Positions 34,401 to 42,629 of a stretch of 64,000 bases of DNA are shown piece by piece. Under the pieces are notes generated by a model. That model was not told where the DNA came from. It worked only from the letters and a program-made list of their open reading frames with translations, and did no database searches. The translations under genes were made by a program, and so were the position numbers. Position 1 is the stretch's first letter. Each line of letters opens with the position of its first letter. The DNA is from Rheinheimera aquimaris (GTDB lineage: Bacteria > Pseudomonadota > Gammaproteobacteria > Enterobacterales > Alteromonadaceae): assembly GCF_020531985.1 (NCBI RefSeq), contig NZ_JAJAVQ010000002.1, forward strand, positions 124,001-188,000. Direction: 5' to 3'.

Positions 34401-36404
34401 ATGATCCTGTATATTGCTGAAAAACCCAGTCTCGCCCGGGCTATTGCTGCGGTGTTACCCAAACCTCAGTACAAAGACAAAGGCTTTATTCGTCTGGCCA
34501 ACGGTGATGTGGTCAGTTGGTGCATCGGGCACCTATTGCAACAAGCTGAACCACAGGATTACAACCCTGACTACAAACGTTGGCAGGCAGCACAATTGCC
34601 GATAGTACCGGACAAATGGCTGTTAAAAGTACGAAAGTCAGCTGAACAGCAGCTTAACGTGATTAAGAAATTGTTAAAACAGGCCGACAGTCTGGTTCAT
34701 GCTGGTGATCCGGATCGTGAAGGCCAGTTGTTGGTAGATGAGGTGCTGGCGTATTGTGGTGTCAGTGAAAGCAAGTTGGCGGGCACACAGCGGCTGTTAA
34801 TCAGTGATTTGAATCCGGCTGCGGTAAAGCGATCGCTTACCCAGTTAAAGCCAAACCGTGATTTTGTCCCGATGTCGACGTCAGCTCTGGCACGTAGCCG
34901 GGCAGATTGGTTGTATGGGCTAAATATGACCAGAGCCTATACCCTGCAGGGGCAGAAAGCCGGCTATCAGGGCGTGTTATCAGTGGGCAGGGTGCAAACG
35001 CCGCTATTAGGTTTAGTGGTAAAACGCGATCAGGACATTGCAAACTTTGTTGCCAAACCTTTTTATCAGGTACTGGCTGAGTTGGAAACAGAGCAACAGG
35101 AGCGCTTTACTGCGCTATGGCAACCGAGCAGTGCTTGCGCACCCTGGCAGGATGACGAAGGCCGGGTGTTGGTAAAGGCACTTGCTGAGAAAGTGCAGCA
35201 GAAAATCTGTCAGCAAGCGGCTGTGGTCAGTAAGCTTGAACACAAAGAGGCTAAGCAGGCACCGCCGTTACCTTACAACCTGTCAACTCTGCAAATAGAG
35301 GCGGCGAAGCGTTATGGTATGACGGCACAGCAGGTATTGGATAGTTGCCAGCAGTTGTATGAAAAGCACAAGCTTATTACTTACCCCCGCTCTGACTGCC
35401 GTTATCTGCCAAAAGAACATTTGAAGCAGGTTAAAGCGGTATCTCAGGCTGTTGCAGTGAATGAACCTGAGTTAGCGCTGGCCGTGCAGCAAGCAGATAC
35501 TGCTTTAATCAGCAGAGCGTGGAATGATGGCAAGGTAGATGCGCATCATGCCATTATTCCGACTGAAAAACGCATGCCAGCCGGGCGGCTCAGTGTTGCT
35601 GAGCAGCGTTTATATCAGATGATAGCCCGCCAGTATCTGGCGCAGTTTTATCCACCATTTTGCTACCGCGATACGCTGGCAGAAGTCACTATTGCCGGCG
35701 GCTGTTTTGTTGCCAAAGCACGAGTGGAGCGCAGTGCAGGCTGGAAGAAGCTGTTCAGACTGCATAATAGCGGCGATAAAGTAGCGCTTACCGCTGATGA
35801 AGCCGAGCAAAGCCAGTTACAGACTACTTTACCCGCTCTGGTGGTTGGTCAACCTTTGTTATGTATTGCGGCAAAGGTGCTGGACAAAAATACCAGCCCA
35901 CCGCAGCCATTTACTGACGCCACACTTTTAGCGGCAATGACGGGGATTAGCCGTTATGTGACCAATGATGAAGTACGCAAAATCCTGCGCGATACCGATG
36001 GGCTTGGTACTGAAGCAACGCGGGCCGGCATTATTGAATTGCTGTTTAAACGTGGTTTTCTGCAGCGCAGCGGCAAACAAATCCATGCCACTGCAACAGG
36101 TGTTGCATTGATTAACGCGCTGCCTGCTGAAGCGGTGACGCCGGATATGACAGCGCGCTGGGAAGCCGCCCTCAATGCTATCTGCCAGCGTCAGCAAAGT
36201 TATCAGGCTTTTATGCAACCGCTGTTGCAGCAGCTACAGCTGTTAATTCAGGGAGCGGCCAATGCAACTCCTGTTGGTTTGCCAACGCAGCCCACGCAAC
36301 GCTGGCGCGGTAGCAAAAACGCTGCGGTAAAAGGCGCTCAGGCAAACCGCCGCTATCGGCGTAAGACCACTGGCGCGGCAGTGGCAAAAGCTAAACGTAA
36401 TTAA
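34401..36404 (+). CDS. topB: DNA topoisomerase III
   Basis: A 667-residue type IA topoisomerase. The Toprim domain (1-145) has MILYIAEKPSLARAIAAVL with the catalytic glutamate and DPDREGQLLVDE with the metal-binding aspartates. The active-site tyrosine is in KLITYPRSDCRYLP (around residue 330). ALARSRADWLYGLNMTRAYT, LSVGRVQTPLLGL and DTDGLGTEATRAGIIE are standard family motifs. No C-terminal zinc fingers are seen; instead the tail is basic (RYRRKTTGAAVAKAKRN), as in E. coli TopB. It decatenates replication intermediates. Divergent from the KfrA-like gene. Confidence 0.95.
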   Translation: MILYIAEKPSLARAIAAVLPKPQYKDKGFIRLANGDVVSWCIGHLLQQAEPQDYNPDYKRWQAAQLPIVPDKWLLKVRKSAEQQLNVIKKLLKQADSLVHAGDPDREGQLLVDEVLAYCGVSESKLAGTQRLLISDLNPAAVKRSLTQLKPNRDFVPMSTSALARSRADWLYGLNMTRAYTLQGQKAGYQGVLSVGRVQTPLLGLVVKRDQDIANFVAKPFYQVLAELETEQQERFTALWQPSSACAPWQDDEGRVLVKALAEKVQQKICQQAAVVSKLEHKEAKQAPPLPYNLSTLQIEAAKRYGMTAQQVLDSCQQLYEKHKLITYPRSDCRYLPKEHLKQVKAVSQAVAVNEPELALAVQQADTALISRAWNDGKVDAHHAIIPTEKRMPAGRLSVAEQRLYQMIARQYLAQFYPPFCYRDTLAEVTIAGGCFVAKARVERSAGWKKLFRLHNSGDKVALTADEAEQSQLQTTLPALVVGQPLLCIAAKVLDKNTSPPQPFTDATLLAAMTGISRYVTNDEVRKILRDTDGLGTEATRAGIIELLFKRGFLQRSGKQIHATATGVALINALPAEAVTPDMTARWEAALNAICQRQQSYQAFMQPLLQQLQLLIQGAANATPVGLPTQPTQRWRGSKNAAVKGAQANRRYRRKTTGAAVAKAKRN

Positions 36405-36471
36405 TTGTTATCCTGCTGGATTTTGTTTTGTAGCCTGATTTAAGCTGCAGCACAAATTACGGAGAACAATA

Positions 36472-37251
36472 ATGACAGCAACAAAACGCTTTAAAGCCTT
36501 ATTAGCGACCGCAGTACTAGGCTGCAGTGGCCTGGCGCAGGCCACTATCGTTGAGGTGACTACCAATGTGGGTAAGTTTGAAATTAACCTGTACGATGAA
36601 AGTACGCCGGTAACAGTGCAGAACTTTTTAAATTATGTGAGTTCGGGCCGCTATGATGGCACTCTTATTCACCGTTCTATACCAGGGTTTGTGGTTCAGG
36701 GCGGTGGTTATGTGTTTGATCAAGAACTGCCACTTAAAGCCGCTGCAACAAATTCCCCGATTATTAACGAACCAAAATGGTCTAATGTACGCGCCACCAT
36801 CGCTATGGCCAAACAACCCAACAAGCCGAACAGTGCGACAAACCAGTGGTTTATTAACTTAGTGAATAATGCGTCTAATCTGGATTTTCAGAATAATGGT
36901 TATACCGTATTTGGCCAGATTAGCAGTACCGATATGGCAGTGATAGACGCTATTGCCGCGATACCGCAATATAAATTCTTCGTATTTGGTCCGCCAGAGC
37001 CAGCTGATCTTCCGCTGCTCAACTACTCGGATTCAGACTATGATGATAATAAGCCGCTGGTGGCTGACAACCTGATTACTATTGAATCTATGGTGGTTGT
37101 GGATAACCGCACTAATACCGTTTCTGGCCTGACGCTGGTTCCTACCACCAATACCGGTGGTTCAGGTGGTGACAGTGGCAGCAGTGGCGGCAGCTTTGGT
37201 TGGTTGCTGTTACCACTAAGTTTATTGGCGCTGCGACGTCGCCGCAGTTAA
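36472..37251 (+). CDS. Exported cyclophilin-type peptidylprolyl isomerase with GlyGly-CTERM tail
   Basis: A 259-residue protein with a signal peptide (about 1-24, ending GLAQA) and a cyclophilin domain (about 25-205). Recognisable parts are VTTNVGKFEINLYDESTPVTVQNFLNYV, RYDGTLIHRSIPGFVVQGGG (the catalytic arginine in HR), and FINLVNNASNLDFQNNGYTVFGQI. The C-terminus is a glycine/serine linker followed by a hydrophobic helix and a basic end (GWLLLPLSLLALRRRRS): the GlyGly-CTERM signal cut by rhombosortase, which leads to surface attachment or type II secretion. That enzyme should be elsewhere in the genome. GGAG precedes the ATG, and a terminator follows. Confidence 0.88.
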   Translation: MTATKRFKALLATAVLGCSGLAQATIVEVTTNVGKFEINLYDESTPVTVQNFLNYVSSGRYDGTLIHRSIPGFVVQGGGYVFDQELPLKAAATNSPIINEPKWSNVRATIAMAKQPNKPNSATNQWFINLVNNASNLDFQNNGYTVFGQISSTDMAVIDAIAAIPQYKFFVFGPPEPADLPLLNYSDSDYDDNKPLVADNLITIESMVVVDNRTNTVSGLTLVPTTNTGGSGGDSGSSGGSFGWLLLPLSLLALRRRRS

Positions 37252-37271
37252 AGACCGAAAAATCACAGTAT

Positions 37272-37298
37272 AAAAGCGGAGCAACAGCTCCGCTTTTT
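37272..37298 (+). terminator. Rho-independent terminator after the cyclophilin gene
   Basis: AGCGGAGC-aaca-GCTCCGCT followed by TTTTT, 20 bases after the stop codon. Confidence 0.85.
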
Positions 37299-37402
37299 GT
37301 TTTAACCGGGCACTATTATGTTTTAAAGCATCCGCTTAGCAGAAATCTTTCTACTGTGTCGCTGGTCAAGTCAGTGATGTCATCTACACTTATGCCACAG
37401 CC

Positions 37403-37421
37403 CTGTCTGAAATTATGACAG
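37403..37421. promoter_or_regulatory. Candidate operator before the ParA gene
   Basis: CTGTC-tgaaattat-GACAG, a short inverted repeat about 28 bp before the ParA ATG. Ribbon-helix-helix partners of ParA often bind such sites and repress their own operon. This is a weak call from one copy. Confidence 0.3.
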
Positions 37422-37448
37422 CTAATTGGTGTAAGTGAGGGTAGCCTG

Positions 37449-38147
37449 ATGATCTTGTTAGTGGGTGGAGAAAAAGGTGGCAGCGGAAAAAGCTGTCTGG
37501 CACAGAATATTGCGGTGTACTTTTCCCGTGAGAAGAAGGCCAATGTCATGCTGGTTGATTGCGACCCGCAACGCACCTCGTCCGATTGGGTGCAGGAGCG
37601 GCACCTCGATGCTGCTTTACCCTGGATAAACTGCGTGCAAATGTATGGCAAAATCCGTTATGAATTGAAAAGCCTTGAAATGCATTACGATGTGGTCATC
37701 GTCGATTGTGGTGGCCAGGACAGCGTCGCACTGCGCTCCGCGATGGTGGTGGCATCTCATGTGCTGTTTCCATTACGGCCTAAGCGGCGCGACCTGAAAA
37801 CGCTGGAGCATCTCGAAGATTTGGTCAGTGCCTGCAACGTGGTAAATCCCGACATGATTGTTGGTTGCGTCATTACGCAGTGCCCGTCGCTGCCAAATCA
37901 GGCGAACCGCATTCTGGATGCAAAAGAAGTGTGTAAGTCGTTTAACATCCGGGTGCTGGATGCTATTACTTACAATCGCAATGCTTATGATGACAGCGAA
38001 GAAAAAGGTTTGTCTGTAATGGATGTAGAGCCTGACGGTAAAGCCGCGCAGGAGATCCGTGATATAGTGACCGAGTTACTGGCAATGAAGGCGATACAAG
38101 AAGATGGCGCTGACCGATCTGAAGAAAAAGTCGCAGCCGCACGGTAA
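37449..38147 (+). CDS. ParA/MinD-family ATPase, plasmid-partition type
   Basis: A 232-residue ATPase. MILLVGGEKGGSGKSCLAQN holds the deviant Walker A (KGGSGKS) of ParA/MinD proteins. MLVDCDPQRTSSDWVQER is the Walker A' segment and VVIVDCGGQDS the Walker B. It lacks the N-terminal helix-turn-helix of large plasmid ParAs, so it is of the short type that uses a small partner for DNA binding. Such a partner, a ribbon-helix-helix-like protein, overlaps its end by 44 bases. A role in positioning DNA or a protein cluster is inferred. The chromosome's own parAB would be near the origin, so this looks like an accessory or plasmid-derived pair. Confidence 0.87.
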   Translation: MILLVGGEKGGSGKSCLAQNIAVYFSREKKANVMLVDCDPQRTSSDWVQERHLDAALPWINCVQMYGKIRYELKSLEMHYDVVIVDCGGQDSVALRSAMVVASHVLFPLRPKRRDLKTLEHLEDLVSACNVVNPDMIVGCVITQCPSLPNQANRILDAKEVCKSFNIRVLDAITYNRNAYDDSEEKGLSVMDVEPDGKAAQEIRDIVTELLAMKAIQEDGADRSEEKVAAAR

Positions 38148-38424
38148 ATCCGGTTTTACGGCAGACGAATTTATTGATGATGCTAATAATTATGCGATGG
38201 GCATGCCGCGTATCGTTAGTTTACGGCTGCCGGATGCGGATGATACTGATGACACGACCCGGCTGCCGATGCGCCATGCGACCTTCACGTTAAGCCAGGA
38301 AGCGATAGATGCGTTAAACGAGCTGAGCCAGGCAACCGGCGAAGCCAAATCCAAGTTAATCCGCAAATTGATTTTACAGGCCAGCAAGCCGGTAAAACGG
38401 CAGCTGGCCAGAAAGAAAAAATAG
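38104..38424 (+). CDS. Ribbon-helix-helix-like partner of the ParA ATPase
   Basis: A 106-residue basic protein. Its ATG, preceded by AAGAAG, lies inside the ParA gene in another frame (44-bp overlap). The C-terminal half (about 60-95) reads HATFTLSQEAIDALNELSQATGEAKSKLIRKLILQA, a beta-strand followed by two helices as in CopG/RHH DNA-binding proteins, and a very basic tail (KPVKRQLARKKK). The N-terminal half is flexible and acidic. Such small proteins act as centromere-binding partners of short ParAs. The assignment rests on fold pattern and position, not on a named family. Confidence 0.7.
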   Translation: MALTDLKKKSQPHGKSGFTADEFIDDANNYAMGMPRIVSLRLPDADDTDDTTRLPMRHATFTLSQEAIDALNELSQATGEAKSKLIRKLILQASKPVKRQLARKKK

Positions 38425-38437
38425 TGGGTGAAACCGG

Positions 38438-38860
38438 CTATTTCATCAAAAAGGCATAGCCGGCCAGGAACGCCGTTTCCTGAAACACTTTTAAACCGGT
38501 ATCTTTAAAGTCGATTGGTAACGGGTGGCGCTTTAGTTTTTCTTTTAATTCCGTGGCGCTGATAATGGTACAGTTACAGCCGGCAATAAGCTGTAACGCG
38601 GCTTCTATTTTAAACCCTACTGCGCCGCCGGCAAATTTGCCTTTCTGCGGCCTTTCTTTGATCACCAGCTGACTTATCTGGTAATCCTCAATAAATTTGG
38701 CAAACGTAAACTGAAACTGACGCATCTGTTGCTGGTCGGCATCTTTACTGAGTGCAAAGCGGTTCTGCCGGCAGTCAGCCAGTTCGAACAAGCCATGTTT
38801 TAACGTCATCAGGCAGACGATGGCTTCACTACCTTTGATCTCGATTCCACAAGTACGCAT
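38438..38860 (-). CDS. DUF3010-family protein
   Basis: A 140-residue cytosolic protein that I recognise as the DUF3010 type found in many marine gammaproteobacteria: MRTCGIEIKGSEAIVCL at the start, QFTFAKFIEDYQISQLVIKERPQKGKFAGGAVGFKIEA in the middle, ETAFLAGYAFL at the end. The N-terminal G-I-E-I-K-G strand followed by a K-E-R strand resembles an RNase H-like (RuvC-type) fold, but that is a structural guess. Function unknown. It converges on the RHH-like gene with 13 bases between them. Confidence 0.75.
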   Translation of the reverse strand: MRTCGIEIKGSEAIVCLMTLKHGLFELADCRQNRFALSKDADQQQMRQFQFTFAKFIEDYQISQLVIKERPQKGKFAGGAVGFKIEAALQLIAGCNCTIISATELKEKLKRHPLPIDFKDTGLKVFQETAFLAGYAFLMK

Positions 38861-38875
38861 AGCACAGCCCTCTGC

Positions 38876-39238
38876 TTAAGGTTGGGTTAAATTATGATAG
38901 TTATTTTCAATGACTGTACAGGTCTGCTGTAACGGCTCACCATACAAGATGGGGCTGAAGTCTTTATTTACGCAGTAATTAAGACGAAAACGTTTCAGAC
39001 TATCAATGCTGCTGGTCGCTTTTTCCAGCTGAGCGCGCTGGCTTTCGCCCCATTGTTCTGACAACTCAAGTAATTGCTTGCGGGTTTTACGCAGGGCGCC
39101 TTCTTTGCTGTCACCAGCTATCGCGGCCTTATCTAAAATCGCTTCAAACAATTGCTCTTTATACGGCTTAATCTTTTCGTGATCCGAAAAGGTAATCACT
39201 AACAGCACTATCACCACTAACCAGAAAAACTTTTTCAT
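38876..39238 (-). CDS. Small membrane-anchored hypothetical protein
   Basis: The ATG at 39238, with GGAG ten bases upstream, gives 120 residues starting MKKFFWLVVIVLLVITF, a membrane anchor or uncleaved signal. The rest is a charged helical domain with two cysteines near the end (YCVNKDFSP and QTCTVIE) that could pair. A longer frame upstream to 39340 lacks a ribosome site. No family is recognised. It lies 15 bases before the DUF3010 gene, probably in the same transcript. Confidence 0.65.
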   Translation of the reverse strand: MKKFFWLVVIVLLVITFSDHEKIKPYKEQLFEAILDKAAIAGDSKEGALRKTRKQLLELSEQWGESQRAQLEKATSSIDSLKRFRLNYCVNKDFSPILYGEPLQQTCTVIENNYHNLTQP

Positions 39239-39426
39239 TACGTCTGAACTCCGGTAATACACGCCGCTATTGTATCGGATTGCAGCGGCGCATGCATCGG
39301 CACTGTGCTGATATCTGAAAATCGTAAACCTGAATGACAATATTCAGCCGTAACTGTAAACCACGTTGTCGGTTTTTGCTATAAAGCGCGATTTGGCAAG
39401 GTGTCAGCAACAGGCACAGAATTTGC

Positions 39427-39468
39427 TTTGTCACAGGTCAAAGAATTCAGCGTGTAAGCTGTTATAAT
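39427..39468 (+). promoter_or_regulatory. Candidate FNR-activated promoter of ccoG
   Basis: TTTGTC-acag-GTCAAA-like site (39428-39442, FNR consensus TTGAT-N4-ATCAA with one or two changes per half) is centred about 41 bp before the start predicted from a perfect TATAAT at 39463-39468. That is the class II FNR position. It also argues that translation starts at the GTG at 39505, not at 39478. Confidence 0.45.
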
Positions 39469-39504
39469 CAGCGGCAAGTGCAGACAGCAGTATCGGGGTC
39501 GGTA

Positions 39505-40935
39505 GTGGATCAGCAAAAGATAGATATTAAAAATATTCCGGTGCATGTTGAAGTGCATACACCCAGCGCAAACAAGGCACCAGAGTATGCACCGCGTAAC
39601 CGCATTTATGTGCGGGCGGTAAAAGGGCTACATCAGGCGGTTCGCCGTTATATGGGTTTTGTATTCATGGGCTTGTTTATGCTGTTGCCCTGGTTACAGT
39701 ACGAAGGGCATCAGGCCATTTTGCTTGATATCACCGAGCAGAAATTCAATATTTTCGCGCTGACATTATGGCCACAGGACTTCACCATTCTGGCGTGGAT
39801 TTTTATTATTGCCGCTTATGCACTGTTTTTTATTACCGCCTTTTATGGCCGGGTCTGGTGTGGCTATCTTTGCCCACAAACAGTGTGGACCTTTATTTTT
39901 ATCTGGTTTGAAGAAAAAATTCAGGGTACGCGCAACCAGCGTATGAAGCTGGATGCCGAGCCCTGGTCGGGCGTTAAATTCTTTAAAAAAGCCGCCACAC
40001 ATTTTTGCTGGTTGGCATTTTCACTACTGACGTCGCTGATTTTTGTTGGTTATTTCACACCTGTGGCCGATTTGTTCATGCAGTTTTTTACGCTGGAAGC
40101 CAGTTTCTGGGCAGTGACATCGGTGTTGTTTTTTACGCTGTGCACCTACGGTAATGCCGGCTGGATGCGGGAAATCATGTGTACGCATATTTGTCCGTAC
40201 GCCCGTTTTCAGTCAGCCATGTTTGATAAAGATACTTTCACCGTCACCTATGATGAGAAACGCGGTGAAAACCGCGGCCCGCGTAGCCGCAAAGATAAAG
40301 ACTACAAAGAAAAAGGCTTAGGTGACTGCATTGATTGCAATTTGTGTGTACATGTGTGCCCTACCGGCATTGATATTCGTAACGGCCTGCAATATGAGTG
40401 TATTAACTGCGGCGCCTGTATTGATGCCTGTGACGATACCATGAGTAAAATGGGCTATCCGCCGGGGCTTATCAGTTACACCACCGAGCACAGCTTAAAT
40501 GGCAAGCCTACCCGGGTGTTACGGCCTAAGTTGTTGGGTTATCTGCTGGTATTGCTGGCGGTATGCACTGCTTTCGCCTGGACGTTATACAGCCGGGTGC
40601 CGCTGGAGATGAATATTATCCGTGACCGTGGTGCGTTGTTCCGCACCAACAATGATGGCCTGGTCGAAAATACGTACACGCTGAGTATTTCCAATAAATC
40701 CCAGCATACAGTGGTGTTTGATTTAAGCGTGTCGGCAGATGCCAGCTTTAATTGGATAGGCCCGCATCAGGTCAGTTTAAATGGTGGTGAAACTGGTAGT
40801 GTGCCAATCAGCCTGGCACTGGATCCCTACAGCACGAAAGAGCGCTCACTGGAAATTACGTTTACCGTTCAGCAGCAGGATAACGCTGAAGTCCAGCTGC
40901 AGCAGGCGACGAAGTTTTTCCTGGGCAACCGATGA
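39505..40935 (+). CDS. ccoG: Cytochrome c oxidase accessory protein CcoG (RdxA/FixG)
   Basis: About 476 residues from the GTG at 39505 (GGGG six bases ahead); a GTG at 39478 would add nine residues but lies at the predicted transcript start. The N-terminus QKIDIKNIPVHVEV is typical of CcoG. There are five membrane helices, the WCGYLCPQTVWT and MCTHICPYARFQ motifs, two 4Fe-4S ferredoxin clusters (CIDCNLCVHVCP and CINCGACIDACD), and a periplasmic Ig-like C-terminal domain. The protein reduces or delivers copper for cbb3 oxidase assembly. No ccoNOPQ genes lie in the window. Its TGA overlaps the next ATG. Confidence 0.93.
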   Translation: MDQQKIDIKNIPVHVEVHTPSANKAPEYAPRNRIYVRAVKGLHQAVRRYMGFVFMGLFMLLPWLQYEGHQAILLDITEQKFNIFALTLWPQDFTILAWIFIIAAYALFFITAFYGRVWCGYLCPQTVWTFIFIWFEEKIQGTRNQRMKLDAEPWSGVKFFKKAATHFCWLAFSLLTSLIFVGYFTPVADLFMQFFTLEASFWAVTSVLFFTLCTYGNAGWMREIMCTHICPYARFQSAMFDKDTFTVTYDEKRGENRGPRSRKDKDYKEKGLGDCIDCNLCVHVCPTGIDIRNGLQYECINCGACIDACDDTMSKMGYPPGLISYTTEHSLNGKPTRVLRPKLLGYLLVLLAVCTAFAWTLYSRVPLEMNIIRDRGALFRTNNDGLVENTYTLSISNKSQHTVVFDLSVSADASFNWIGPHQVSLNGGETGSVPISLALDPYSTKERSLEITFTVQQQDNAEVQLQQATKFFLGNR

Positions 40936-41927
40936 CCACATTTGACTACAGTACACTGCAGCCGGATCTGATCCTGGATGCGCTGACCGAGCAAGGCCTG
41001 GACGTATGTTCAGGCCTGCTGGCATTGAACAGTTATGAAAACCGCGTTTACCAGTTCAGCGCGTATCAGGCCGGCAATGACAGGCCGCAGAAGTTTGTCG
41101 CCAAGTTTTACCGGCCACAGCGCTGGACACAAGCGCAATTGCTGGAAGAGCATCAGTTCGCAGCAGAGCTGGCAGCGGCCGATGTGCCGGTTGTTGCGCC
41201 TTTAGCAGTAAAGGGTAACAGCCTGCTACAGTTTGCCGGTTACTCTTTTGCATTATTTCCAAGCCGTGGTGGCCGCACGCTCGAGATCGACAATGACGAG
41301 CAACTGGCCATGCTGGGGCGTTTTCTCGGCCGTTTACATCAGGTCGGTAAAGCAACCGCTTTTGTGCATCGTCCGGCATTCAGTATCGATAGTCATTTAC
41401 TCCAAAGCCGGCAACTGCTGGCTGAACTGTCGCTTATCCCCGGCTACCTGCGTCCGGCATTTGATAGTGTATTGGATCAGGTCATTGCATTGTGCGCAGA
41501 ACAATACCAACCCACTAATATGATCCGACTGCACGGTGATTGCCACGCCGGCAACCTGTTCTACATCGAGCAGGGACCTTTTTTTGTTGATTTGGATGAC
41601 TGCCGCTCGGGCCCGGCAATTCAGGATTTATGGATGATGTTATCCGGTGACCGCCAGCAGCAGCGCGATACACTGGAAATGATGCTGGAAGAGTACGAGC
41701 AGTACTGTGAGTTTGACCCGGCCGAGCTTAAGCTGATCGAGCCTTTACGGGCAATGCGAATGATACATTACATGGCCTGGTTGGCCAGACGTTGGCAGGA
41801 TCCGGCTTTCCCGATGAACTTTCCATGGTTCGGTACAGACAAATACTGGGAACAACAGGTGCTGGCATTAAAAGAGCAATTATTTCTGTTACAGCAGCCG
41901 CCGCTTTCATTAGTGCCAGACTACTGA
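40932..41927 (+). CDS. srkA: Stress response kinase A (YihE/RdoA)
   Basis: A 331-residue cytosolic Ser/Thr kinase of the aminoglycoside-phosphotransferase-like fold. Motifs: LNSYENRVYQF (nucleotide-binding loop), FVAKFYRPQRW (lysine), catalytic loop H201-G-D203-C-H-A-G-N, and FVDLDDCRSGP as the DFG equivalent. In E. coli this kinase counters MazEF-linked stress death and is encoded directly before dsbA, exactly as here. The ATG overlaps the ccoG stop by four bases; the dsbA-like gene starts 51 bases downstream. Confidence 0.93.
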   Translation: MTTFDYSTLQPDLILDALTEQGLDVCSGLLALNSYENRVYQFSAYQAGNDRPQKFVAKFYRPQRWTQAQLLEEHQFAAELAAADVPVVAPLAVKGNSLLQFAGYSFALFPSRGGRTLEIDNDEQLAMLGRFLGRLHQVGKATAFVHRPAFSIDSHLLQSRQLLAELSLIPGYLRPAFDSVLDQVIALCAEQYQPTNMIRLHGDCHAGNLFYIEQGPFFVDLDDCRSGPAIQDLWMMLSGDRQQQRDTLEMMLEEYEQYCEFDPAELKLIEPLRAMRMIHYMAWLARRWQDPAFPMNFPWFGTDKYWEQQVLALKEQLFLLQQPPLSLVPDY

Positions 41928-41977
41928 GTTTTTGTTAAGCTGTGTCCAACTTACCGCATCAGAGGATATTACTGAGC

Positions 41978-42616
41978 ATGAAAAAACTGTTTGTGTTAGC
42001 AATGGCTTTACTGCTGCCGCTGACGGCCTGCGCCGAAGCGAAGTATGAGCAAGGCAAGCAATACGATGTGGTGGCTGATGTCGCTACCAGCAAACCGGAA
42101 GTGAAAGAGTTTTTCTCGTTTTACTGTCCGCATTGCTACCAGTTTGAACCGATAATGCAGAGCGTGGAGCATAAGCTGCCTGAAGGTACCAGTTTTAAAA
42201 AAATGCATGTCGATTTTTTACGTGCTGCATCACCTGAATTGCAGGAAGCGCTGACACGGGCTTATGTGGTAGCCGATTTTCAGCATCAGGGTGATAAAAT
42301 CGCGATGGCGTTTTTCAACCGTATCCACCGTGACCGTGCCGGTTTTGCCAACGCTGACGATATCCGCCAGTTGATGCTGATTAACGATTTCGATGCTGCC
42401 ACTTACGACAAAGCGCTGAAAAGCTTTTCGGTAAACTCTGCTGTGAAGCAGATGAAAAAAGAGCAGACAGAGCTCAGTGACCGTCGTATTTTAACTGGCG
42501 TACCTATGCTGTTGGTCAATGGTAAATACCGGATCAACCTGGCAGAACTGGACAGAAAAAATGTTGAGCAGGATCTGCAGAACTTGATCGCTTTCCTGCT
42601 GGCAAAAGACGCTTAA
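41978..42616 (+). CDS. dsbA: Thiol:disulfide oxidoreductase DsbA (CPHC active site)
   Basis: A 212-residue periplasmic protein from the ATG at 41978, with GAGGA about eleven bases ahead. The signal peptide ends near LTACA. The thioredoxin fold shows FFSFYC50-P-H-C53, the DsbA active site, and the cis-proline loop TGVPMLLVNGKY. Length and helical insertion match DsbA. It oxidises exported proteins and is recycled by DsbB (not in the window). The gene follows srkA as in E. coli and is followed 13 bases later by a paralogue with a different active site. Confidence 0.94.
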   Translation: MKKLFVLAMALLLPLTACAEAKYEQGKQYDVVADVATSKPEVKEFFSFYCPHCYQFEPIMQSVEHKLPEGTSFKKMHVDFLRAASPELQEALTRAYVVADFQHQGDKIAMAFFNRIHRDRAGFANADDIRQLMLINDFDAATYDKALKSFSVNSAVKQMKKEQTELSDRRILTGVPMLLVNGKYRINLAELDRKNVEQDLQNLIAFLLAKDA

Positions 42617-42629
42617 GGGCACGTTACTG

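Noticed and set aside
37449..38424. Chromosomal parAB at the replication origin
   Set aside because: No gidAB/rsmG, dnaA or parS-like sequences are near, and the partner is a small RHH-like protein instead of a ParB.
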